5,055 nucleotides of DNA from Emcibacter sp. (lineage in GTDB: Bacteria > Pseudomonadota > Alphaproteobacteria > Sphingomonadales > Emcibacteraceae): NCBI GenBank assembly GCA_023142175.1, contig JAGLJX010000140.1:1-5055 (forward strand), read 5' to 3'. Both the position numbers and the translations under genes were made by a program. The notes beneath the pieces were generated by a model. That model saw only the letters and a list, made by a program, of their open reading frames with translations, ran no database searches and was not told the DNA's origin. Below, one piece after another: positions 1 through 5,055 of the stretch (position 1 is its first letter; every line of letters starts with the position of its first letter).

Positions 1-31
1 CTATGTCTTGCGTTAATACATTATCTAACAT
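1..31 (-). CDS. Start of an unidentified leftward gene (partial, cut by window edge)
   Basis: On the minus strand an ATG at 31-29 opens a frame reading MLDNVLTQDI before the window ends. It is preceded by a good Shine-Dalgarno match, AAGGA (plus-strand 39-43), with 7 bases between it and the ATG, which is the main reason to believe the start. Ten residues are too few to assign a family, and the product is unknown. The gene is transcribed away from the TonB-dependent receptor, about 770 bases to its right. A 33-base perfect inverted repeat lies about 120 bases upstream of this start and could be part of its control region (inference). Confidence 0.5.
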   Translation of the reverse strand, partial: MLDNVLTQDI

Positions 32-150
32 CAATTTTTCCTTAATTCACTCTACTATTCAACGACAATCCGGCTATCTACTGCCTAAACAAGTACATTC
101 TCTACAAACATAGAACAAGAAATAAACAGAGATAGCAAACTACGAATACT

Positions 151-183
151 CAACAGTTCATTACATATTGTAATGAACTGTTG
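151..183. repeat. Perfect 33-base inverted repeat (15-base arms, 3-base loop)
   Basis: The arm CAACAGTTCATTACA (151-165) is followed by TAT and then by its exact reverse complement TGTAATGAACTGTTG (169-183). Neither side has a T-tract, so it does not look like an intrinsic terminator. It stands alone in non-coding DNA upstream of the leftward partial gene. The length and perfection suggest either a dimeric-regulator operator (TetR-like operators can look like this) or a stable RNA hairpin in a leader. The structure is seen directly; its function is inference. Confidence 0.85.
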
Positions 184-627
184 GCATATTCCTCAACGGA
201 AAAGCCGAACGAATCGATGTTTAGGCAATAAAAAACACGTCGACAAATTAAAAATATAACCATTATGCTATCAATTATATTAGCTATATTCATAACAGTT
301 CAGCCACATCTATTAGTATTAAAAGTTTATACGAAACAGCAATTTACTAATATTATTAGCTTCTTATATAGATTGATATTACCCTGCGCATACATATCCC
401 TTGATGAGGTTCGTTTTCTGGTTAGATATCCTCCGCGTTTTTTTATTTTACATATAGAATACTGTAGACAATATTTTATTATTAAGAAAACCGCAAAATA
501 ACTTCAAAATTAATTATCATTTCCATTTGTCGCATTAACTTATTGTTATTGTTCAGCATTTCAAAAACTATAGCTTTACGACTTTACAGTATTATGGGTA
601 AAGAATATTTGAAGAAAACTATCTTAA
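184..627. other. AT-rich intergenic stretch, no supported gene
   Basis: Between the inverted repeat and the receptor promoter I see only AT-rich DNA. One 78-codon open frame (265-501) has no ribosome binding site and a composition expected from random AT-rich sequence, so it is not called. Two weak look-alikes of the operator occur here: ACTGTAGACAAT at 461-472 (10 of 12 match to ACTGTATACAGT) and the half-site TACAGTAT at 585-592. No tRNA, IS end or clear terminator is visible. Confidence 0.6.
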
Positions 628-655
628 TTGACATTATTTTAAAACTGTATACAGT
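628..655 (+). promoter_or_regulatory. Predicted sigma70-type promoter of the TonB-dependent receptor gene
   Basis: A consensus -35 hexamer TTGACA lies at 628-633. With a 16-base spacer the -10 would be TACAGT (650-655), which matches TATAAT at four positions, including the key first, second and last bases. The palindromic operator covers this -10, so a bound regulator would be expected to block RNA polymerase. The predicted leader to the ATG at 803 is about 140 bases, with no recognised riboswitch. The -35 is clear; the -10 choice is less certain. Confidence 0.5.
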
Positions 656-661
656 ATGCAG
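642..661 (+). promoter_or_regulatory. Palindromic operator, copy 1 (receptor promoter)
   Basis: The 20-base element AAACTGTATACAGTATGCAG contains a perfect 12-base palindrome ACTGTATACAGT (644-655). It also contains an overlapping odd-spaced palindrome CTGTATAC-A-GTATGCAG (645-661), whose arms match at 7 of 8 positions. The same element, with one base different and inverted, occurs at 4548-4567 beside the GntR regulator gene. GntR-family proteins bind short GT...AC palindromes of this type (family knowledge), so the neighbouring FCD regulator is the likely binder (inference). Confidence 0.7.
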
Positions 662-802
662 AATATCAACAGATAAAAGTCTGGGATACGGGAAAGCCTA
701 CTTTAAGGGTATTTATTAGCAAGGCCTAAATTTTCTTCAGGGTAGTTTGCTTGATTTATACCCGAGTACATTTTAAACATAACCTTAGGGAGTTCGTCTA
801 CT

Positions 803-3445
803 ATGTCGATCATCAGCAATAAAAGCTTAACTACAAATACGATTGCCAGCCCCAAAGCTGCAAAGAAAATCAACCATACTTTAATGTTACTTTTGGCCGG
901 CACAGCCATGTCCAGCCATGCAGTATACGCACAGGAAGCTACTGAAGCAGCCGCTTCAGAAGTTATTGAAGAAATAACAATTACGGGTTCGCGCAGACCG
1001 GGCAGATCTGCTTCGGACGTACCTGTACCTGTTGACATTATCCCTGTTGATAGCCTTAAAGATCAGGGCAGTGTTGATATCACTAATATGTTGAGAACTT
1101 CTGTTCCTTCTTTAAATGTGAATGACAACCCCCTTAGCGGTACATCTACCAGTGTTCGCCCAGCCAGTATGCGCGGCCTGTCTCCTGACCATGTATTAAT
1201 TTTGGTAAATGGCAAACGGCGCCATCGGGCCGCTGATATCCCTACTTTCTCTGGTGGTATTTCAGATGGTTCGCAAGGTCCAGACCTTTCATCCATCCCT
1301 ACGATTGCTTTAAAGCAGCTACAGGTTCTGCGTGATGGTGCGGCGGCTCAATATGGTTCCGATGCTATCGCTGGTGTCATGAATTTTGTTATGAATGACA
1401 GCCCAGAAGGCGGAACTATTGAAGCAAAATATGGCAGCACTTATGAAGGTGACGGCGATACATACCAGATTGCAGCCACTTATGGTATGCCGATTGGTGA
1501 TTCAGGCTTCGTAAGATTTAGTGCTGAATTCAGAGAAAGCGAAATGACAACACGCGCCAACCAACGTGGTGATGCACAGGCATTGATCGATGGCGGCAAT
1601 ACCGCTGTTCCTGCTCCTGCAACGCGTTTTGGTGCGCCACAGATCGATGATGATCTGAAGTTATTTGTAAATATGGCTGCTGCTTCCAGCGATAATAGCG
1701 AATTCTATTTCTTCGGCGGTTATTCAGAAAGAAAAACAGCCAGTGACTTCTTCTATCGTAATCCAACAGGCCGTTTCGGTGTGTTTACAGATGATGACGA
1801 TGGCGGAAACTATCTTATTGGTGATATGACACCGAATGATGGCATCACCTGTGATGGTGGTATTGATTTTGGTGGTACTGGTGTTGTTAATACACCTATC
1901 GCTGTTGGCGCAGCTGATGCGGATGCCCGCCTCGCAGCCGTCTTTGCGGATCCAAACTGTTATTCAGCTCTTGAAGACTTCCCCGGTGGTTATACGCCGT
2001 TCTTTGGCAGTAAGTTGACTGACCTTTCTGGCGCTGTTGGCCTTCGTGGTGAATTAGAAAGCGGCATGATATATGATATTAGCCTGAATGGTGGTCGTAA
2101 CCTTCTAGCCTTTAATGTTGATAATGTTCCAAATCCAAGCATGGGTTCACTTTCACCAACAACATTTAATAACCTTGGTGACAGAATTCAAACTGAAGCC
2201 AGTGTGAATGTTGACCTTTCATATCCTGTGGAAGTTCAGGGACTGGCATCACCATTGAACGTTGCTGGTGGTTTTGAATGGCATAAAGAGAGCTTTACAA
2301 TTGTAGCTGGCGAACCTGCATCATGGCAGGCTGGTATTCTTGCAGATCAGGGCTTCCTGATTGGTGAAGAAGCCTTCCCCGGTTTCTCCCCCAGCATTGC
2401 CGGTGACTTTGACCGTAGCAATATCGCTTTTTATCTTGATTTAGAAGCAGATGTTACAGATGAGTTGGTTCTGGGTGCTGCGGTTCGTTACGAAGACTTC
2501 ACAGACATGGGTAGTAAAGTAACTTATAAAGTTACTGGCCTTTATCATGTTACCGAAGAATTTGGTATTCGTTCAAGTTATGCAACAGGCTTCCATGCAC
2601 CAACACCTGGACAGCAACAGTTCAGCGCGCTTACAACTGAAATCTCCCCTGATGGTGACCTTATTGAATCAGGTGTTATTCCAGCTACGAGCCCGGTAGC
2701 CGTAGCCGTCGGTGGTAAACAGCTAGTACCTGAAACATCCAAAAGCTTCTCTGTTGGTTTTGTTTACAATGGTGATCTTCTTGACCTTACTGTAGATTAC
2801 TATCGTATTTCAATGGATGATCGTCTTACACAATCCGCCAGTCAGTCACTGACAGATCAACAAAGAACTGACCTTATTGCTGAGGGTTTCGCCGCAGCAG
2901 CTGGTTTTGGTAGCTTCCGTTTCTTTACAAACGATTTTAGCACCACAACTCAAGGACTGGACATTGTTGCGACTGTTCCTCTGAATGTTTCAGATAACGG
3001 TAGCACTGAAATGGTTCTTGCCGGTAACTGGACAAGCACAGAAGTAACATCCTTTGACCCAACAGATCCTAACGAACTGTTGAGTGAAGGACGTGTTGTT
3101 CAATTGGAAGAGAATAACCCTAAGTTTAAGGGTAATCTGACATTGAAACACAGTGCCGATAACTGGCGTGCACATGTACGGGCCAACTACTATAGTTCAT
3201 TCACTGAATTGCACGTGAATGCTCTTGGACTTCGGATTGATTCCGGCGCACAAGTATCGCTTGATGTACAGGCCGCATACAATGTGACTGATAAGGTTGA
3301 AATCGTAGTGGGTGCTGATAATGTATTAAACAGCTTCCCTGATTTGAACCCTTGGGACTTCATCCTTGGTTCCAAATATCCAACAACATCACCTGGTGGT
3401 ATTGCTGGCGGTTTCTATTATGCAAAAGTAAGTTTCGACTTCTAG
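803..3445 (+). CDS. TonB-dependent outer-membrane receptor, substrate unknown
   Basis: An 880-residue TonB-dependent receptor: a 22-strand-type outer-membrane barrel with an N-terminal plug that imports a ligand using TonB-ExbB-ExbD energy. Residues 1-43 form a signal peptide with a long polar n-region, a hydrophobic core (about 28-36) and a likely cut after VYA-43. A TonB box, EEITITGSR, is at 56-64. The plug spans about 68-198 and carries the family signatures RGLSPDHVLILVNGKRRH (124-141) and LRDGAAAQYGSDAIAGV (176-192). The barrel includes YATGFHAPTPGQ (593-604), and the C-terminus ends in Phe (YAKVSFDF), the usual BAM recognition end. Cys350 and Cys386, in a probable extracellular loop, could form a disulfide. 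The ATG at 803 follows AGGGAG (787-792) with 10 bases between. The gene appears complete and monocistronic, ending just before two hairpins. The operator at 642-661 links it to the GntR regulator. The sequence does not reveal the ligand; siderophore, peptide or other organic compounds all remain possible. Confidence 0.95.
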   Translation: MSIISNKSLTTNTIASPKAAKKINHTLMLLLAGTAMSSHAVYAQEATEAAASEVIEEITITGSRRPGRSASDVPVPVDIIPVDSLKDQGSVDITNMLRTSVPSLNVNDNPLSGTSTSVRPASMRGLSPDHVLILVNGKRRHRAADIPTFSGGISDGSQGPDLSSIPTIALKQLQVLRDGAAAQYGSDAIAGVMNFVMNDSPEGGTIEAKYGSTYEGDGDTYQIAATYGMPIGDSGFVRFSAEFRESEMTTRANQRGDAQALIDGGNTAVPAPATRFGAPQIDDDLKLFVNMAAASSDNSEFYFFGGYSERKTASDFFYRNPTGRFGVFTDDDDGGNYLIGDMTPNDGITCDGGIDFGGTGVVNTPIAVGAADADARLAAVFADPNCYSALEDFPGGYTPFFGSKLTDLSGAVGLRGELESGMIYDISLNGGRNLLAFNVDNVPNPSMGSLSPTTFNNLGDRIQTEASVNVDLSYPVEVQGLASPLNVAGGFEWHKESFTIVAGEPASWQAGILADQGFLIGEEAFPGFSPSIAGDFDRSNIAFYLDLEADVTDELVLGAAVRYEDFTDMGSKVTYKVTGLYHVTEEFGIRSSYATGFHAPTPGQQQFSALTTEISPDGDLIESGVIPATSPVAVAVGGKQLVPETSKSFSVGFVYNGDLLDLTVDYYRISMDDRLTQSASQSLTDQQRTDLIAEGFAAAAGFGSFRFFTNDFSTTTQGLDIVATVPLNVSDNGSTEMVLAGNWTSTEVTSFDPTDPNELLSEGRVVQLEENNPKFKGNLTLKHSADNWRAHVRANYYSSFTELHVNALGLRIDSGAQVSLDVQAAYNVTDKVEIVVGADNVLNSFPDLNPWDFILGSKYPTTSPGGIAGGFYYAKVSFDF

Positions 3446-3464
3446 CATCGCACATAACGGTTTG

Positions 3465-3490
3465 GAGGGAGGTTGTCTACCACCTCCCTC
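3465..3490 (+). terminator. First 3' hairpin after the receptor gene
   Basis: GAGGGAGGT (3465-3473) pairs perfectly with ACCTCCCTC (3482-3490) across an 8-base loop, starting 20 bases after the receptor stop codon. No T-tract follows, so on its own it is not a standard intrinsic terminator. It may protect the mRNA 3' end or pause polymerase ahead of the terminator immediately downstream (inference). Confidence 0.55.
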
Positions 3491-3500
3491 ATCCCACTGA

Positions 3501-3529
3501 AACCCCGATAATATTATCGGGGTTTTTTT
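3501..3529 (+). terminator. Intrinsic terminator of the receptor gene
   Basis: A 24-base perfect palindrome, AACCCCGATAAT followed by ATTATCGGGGTT (3501-3524), has a GC-rich stem base and runs straight into seven T residues (3523-3529). This is a textbook rho-independent terminator for rightward transcription, placed 55 bases after the receptor stop. On the minus strand only a short T run follows the stem, so leftward termination for the GntR gene would be weaker. Confidence 0.9.
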
Positions 3530-3564
3530 ATTAAAAATAAACTAGTAAAAAAATAGGAAATCAT

Positions 3565-3777
3565 ATGAGAGTGATTATTTATGGCGCAAGCAGATGAGTA
3601 GGTAAATGCCTTATAACTGTCGGCATCAATTCCTTAATTTTAAATTTAGGAGCTTCAGAAATTGACCTTAAGTTTACGGTACATACCTTGGATTCATATG
3701 CAAAAGGTGCTTTGGAAGCCGGAAAGCGTCTCGTTAACAAAGCAGCCGGATTATATGCACCAAAAGATATGATTTAA
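3565..3777 (+). pseudogene. Remnant of a DapB-like reductase (dihydrodipicolinate reductase family), internally deleted
   Basis: An ATG at 3565, with a well-placed AGGA (3555-3558), opens MRVIIYGASR, then an in-frame TGA (3595-3597), then VGK. This resembles the DapB Rossmann start (GASGRMGK) damaged in the glycine motif. The same frame continues without another stop to TAA (3775-3777). Its last 40 or so residues, including SEIDLKF, YAKGALEAGKRLVNKAAGLY and KDMI, match the DapB C-terminal pattern (FARGALRAAxWL...GLYxMQDVL). DapB proteins are about 270 residues; here about 70 codons remain, so some 200 residues have gone, including the catalytic HHxxK region. It is almost certainly non-functional. 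It was probably a paralogue tied to this locus rather than the essential lysine-pathway gene, which should exist elsewhere (inference). Family assignment is by recalled motif, not by search. Confidence 0.72.
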
Positions 3778-3802
3778 CTGATCAGCTTCAACATAGCCGG
3801 TT

Positions 3803-4492
3803 TCAGCCAGCACCATTATCCTCACCGATCACTTTTAAGACTTCGGCCCCGATCTTTCTTACATGTCGGGCATTAAGCAAGGCTGCTAGCTTTCGGTCTG
3901 ATGACATGATTGCTTCAAGTACGCCGACATGCTCTTTCCAAGAAACAATGCTGCGATCACCTTTGACTTTGTCAAACAGCCATAAGGTTCTTTCACGAAG
4001 GATAGAAATATAATCCACTAAAAATCGGTTTTTGCCTGAACTAGATAACAGAGAATGAAACTCTTCATTATACTCGCTTAGTTTGGGTATATCGTTTTCC
4101 TCAACTGCTTTATTCCCGGCATCAAGTAGATCCTGAAAATTCTCAATGGTGTCATCAGTTAAACGTCCGGCGGCAAATTGGGCACTTAATCCTTCAAGTT
4201 CTGCTCTAAGTTCGATGATTTCTTCGATTTCTTCAACCGTATATACTGCTACACGCGCACTCTTACGGGGGGGGATTTCGACAATACCCTCGCTCTGAAG
4301 TTTGCGCAGCACTTCTCGAATAGGGTTTCTTGAAACCCCAAATAGCTTTGCAAGGCCGGGTTCTGTTAATCTTTCACCGGGTTTATAATCTCCACGAAAA
4401 ATTGCCTCGCGCAGAGCTTTATAAATTCTATCGTTCAATGATTGGTGTTTCTCGCCAACATCTGCCCATGCTACTGTCTTAGAATCTGCCAA
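3803..4492 (-). CDS. GntR-family transcriptional regulator, FCD (FadR-like) subfamily
   Basis: A 229-residue DNA-binding regulator of normal FCD-subfamily length. Residues about 18-82 form the winged helix-turn-helix, with the characteristic IFRGDYKPGERLTEPGLAK, then LFGVSRNPIREVLRKLQSEG and a wing IPPRKSARVAVY. Residues about 87-215 form the helical FCD ligand-binding domain, with ELRAELEG (94-101) and the likely metal or ligand-site residues Asn142, His146, His188 and His210. FCD regulators usually bind carboxylic or amino acid-like ligands and often repress (family knowledge). The start is inferred to be TTG (4492-4490): a stop lies two codons upstream in frame, no in-frame ATG precedes the HTH, and AAGGG sits 10 bases before it. 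The gene is divergent from the membrane protein at 4680 and convergent with the receptor and DapB remnant. An operator overlaps its predicted -35, suggesting autorepression. A run of eight C residues (plus-strand G, 4267-4274) lies at codons 73-76, between the two domains. Confidence 0.93.
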   Translation of the reverse strand: MADSKTVAWADVGEKHQSLNDRIYKALREAIFRGDYKPGERLTEPGLAKLFGVSRNPIREVLRKLQSEGIVEIPPRKSARVAVYTVEEIEEIIELRAELEGLSAQFAAGRLTDDTIENFQDLLDAGNKAVEENDIPKLSEYNEEFHSLLSSSGKNRFLVDYISILRERTLWLFDKVKGDRSIVSWKEHVGVLEAIMSSDRKLAALLNARHVRKIGAEVLKVIGEDNGAG

Positions 4493-4502
4493 TACTCATT
4501 CA

Positions 4503-4507
4503 CCCTT
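4503..4507 (-). promoter_or_regulatory. Ribosome binding site supporting a TTG start for the GntR regulator
   Basis: The minus strand reads AAGGG, then 10 bases, then TTG. A nearer ATG (AATGAG) and a GTG overlapping the site are both in other frames and soon hit stops, so neither can start the regulator. The long spacing plus a TTG codon predicts weak translation, fitting a low-level regulator. Confidence 0.5.
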
Positions 4508-4532
4508 AATTATTCCAATTAATTACTTGCTC

Positions 4533-4561
4533 ATTATACCATATTCGCTGTATACTGTATA
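4533..4561 (-). promoter_or_regulatory. Predicted promoter of the GntR regulator gene
   Basis: The minus strand has a perfect -10 TATAAT (plus 4533-4538). Seventeen bases upstream is TATACA (plus 4556-4561), a 4-of-6 match to the -35 consensus that lies inside the operator palindrome. The start of transcription would be about 33 bases before the TTG codon. The overlap predicts autorepression when the operator is occupied. Confidence 0.6.
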
Positions 4562-4567
4562 CAGTTT
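4548..4567 (-). promoter_or_regulatory. Palindromic operator, copy 2 (GntR / membrane protein intergenic region)
   Basis: Read on the minus strand this is AAACTGTATACAGTATACAG, differing at one base from the copy at 642-661. It contains a perfect 17-base palindrome CTGTATAC-T-GTATACAG (plus strand, 4548-4564) and the overlapping 12-base ACTGTATACAGT (4554-4565). It lies between two divergent genes and overlaps the regulator's -35, so it could control both directions. Confidence 0.75.
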
Positions 4568-4679
4568 ATAGTATGCTTATTACCAATATATCAGATTAAT
4601 AAAAAATTGGAATAAGTAGATAACACAAGTGTTATTTAAAAAACAAATATTTGGCTTATAAATTTATTGTAGGGAAAAC
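4567..4679 (+). promoter_or_regulatory. Leader and possible promoter region of the rightward membrane-protein gene
   Basis: A -10-like TATAGT (4567-4572) adjoins the operator, but no good -35 sits upstream of it; a second poor candidate pairs TTGGAA (4607-4612) with a weak -10. A small inverted repeat, TAACAC-AA-GTGTTA (4621-4634), lies within the leader. The lack of a strong promoter may mean an activator is needed, or that the promoter departs from the sigma70 consensus. A clear ribosome binding site, AGGGA (4671-4675), precedes the ATG at 4680. Confidence 0.3.
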
Positions 4680-5055
4680 ATGGAACAAGTAGCTTTAACC
4701 ACTTCTCATTTGGTCTTTTTATTGGTCGTTCTTTCCATCTTCGTTTCCATAGGGTTCCGAAAAGGCGTAATTATCCCGTCAATAATAGGAACTTTCATAC
4801 TGGCCATGACCGCTTATCAAAAAGATGACGGCATTCTGAATATGATTATTTCTGCGGTTCAGGTCGTCTTTAGGGCACTGTTAAATGCCGGTAACGAGCT
4901 TTTTGATATTATGCTTGTTATTGCGCTCATGGCGGCAATGTTAAAAGCATTACAATCTCAAGGTGCGGCCCAAATAATGGTTGAGCCGATGAAAAAGCTC
5001 ATGGTTGGACCGAAATCCGCCTTTTTCGTTCTGGCTCTTACGATGTATATTGCTG
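4680..5055 (+). CDS. Polytopic inner-membrane protein, probable transporter (partial, cut by window edge)
   Basis: An ATG at 4680, with AGGGA 4 bases upstream, opens a frame that stays open for 125 codons to the window edge. Hydrophobic segments lie at about residues 10-26 (HLVFLLVVLSIFVSIGF), 30-46, 57-70 (weaker), 74-91 (LFDIMLVIALMAAMLKAL) and 113-125 (continuing). The loop GAAQIMVEPMKKLMVGPKSAFF (residues 95-116) separates the last two. There is no cleavable signal peptide. The shape, with many short helices, conserved-looking Gly/Pro loops and an amphipathic middle, resembles ion-coupled carboxylate or amino acid permeases of the wider ion-transporter superfamily, but I do not recognise the exact family. 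Its position, divergent from an FCD regulator with a shared operator, fits an uptake permease for the regulator's ligand (inference). It may pair functionally with the TonB-dependent receptor that carries the same operator. Confidence 0.8.
   Translation, partial: MEQVALTTSHLVFLLVVLSIFVSIGFRKGVIIPSIIGTFILAMTAYQKDDGILNMIISAVQVVFRALLNAGNELFDIMLVIALMAAMLKALQSQGAAQIMVEPMKKLMVGPKSAFFVLALTMYIA

Noticed and set aside
82..227. Inverted copies of TGCCTAAAC (82-90) and GTTTAGGCA (219-227) flanking the 33-base repeat
   Set aside because: Nine-base arms 128 bases apart are not centred on the inner repeat, and no transposase or target duplication is seen, so there is no case for a mobile element.
347..359. 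Short palindrome CTAATATTATTAG
   Set aside because: It is a 13-base AT-only-type symmetry in AT-rich DNA with no promoter or gene nearby, easily expected by chance.
430..446. CCGCG followed by a T-run, resembling a terminator tail
   Set aside because: No stem can be formed immediately upstream, and there is no gene to terminate.
265..501. A 78-codon open frame on the plus strand in the left intergenic region
   Set aside because: It has no ribosome binding site, a composition typical of translated AT-rich non-coding DNA, no recognisable motif and no partner gene.
703..1038. A 111-codon open frame on the minus strand
   Set aside because: It overlaps the start of the well-supported receptor gene in antisense and shows no domain; it is a shadow frame.
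3352..3534. A 60-codon plus-strand frame running through the end of the receptor gene and the terminator
   Set aside because: It overlaps the receptor's C-terminal codons in another frame and reads through the terminator hairpin; it is not a plausible gene.
3598..3777. A possible functional small protein from the open part of the DapB remnant
   Set aside because: No start codon with a ribosome binding site follows the stop at 3595, and the segment reads as the tail of a larger protein family, so decay is the better explanation.

Overview
The window looks like chromosomal DNA from a Gram-negative bacterium. An outer-membrane TonB-dependent receptor with a Sec signal peptide makes this firm. 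The style of the receptor (EEITITGSR TonB box, a plug ending LRDGAAAQYGSDAIAGV) and the moderately AT-rich DNA suggest a marine or aquatic proteobacterium, for example a low-GC alphaproteobacterium or an Alteromonadales-like gammaproteobacterium. The taxon is inference and cannot be fixed from this window.

Layout from left to right: (1) the first ten codons of a leftward gene run off the left edge; (2) about 770 bases of AT-rich non-coding DNA follow, with a perfect 33-base inverted repeat (151-183) and, further right, a TTGACA promoter overlapped by a palindromic operator (642-661); (3) a full-length 880-residue TonB-dependent receptor gene (803-3445) ends in two tandem hairpins, the second a classic intrinsic terminator; (4) a short decayed gene (3565-3777) keeps only the beginning and end of a DapB-like (dihydrodipicolinate reductase family) protein and has an in-frame stop; (5) a leftward GntR/FCD-family regulator (3803-4492) probably starts at TTG; (6) a divergent intergenic region carries a second copy of the same operator; (7) the first 125 codons of a rightward polytopic membrane protein, probably a transporter, run off the right edge.

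The main result is regulatory. A 20-base element, AAACTGTATACAGTATRCAG, occurs twice with one mismatch. One copy sits on the receptor promoter and the other lies between the GntR regulator and the membrane protein, where it overlaps the regulator's own predicted promoter. The simplest model is a small regulon: the FCD regulator senses a small organic ligand and represses its own gene, the outer-membrane receptor and the inner-membrane permease, giving a two-membrane uptake route. The substrate is not visible. The DapB-like remnant hints that an amino-acid-related enzyme was once part of the locus. No CRISPR array, mobile element, tRNA or rRNA was seen.
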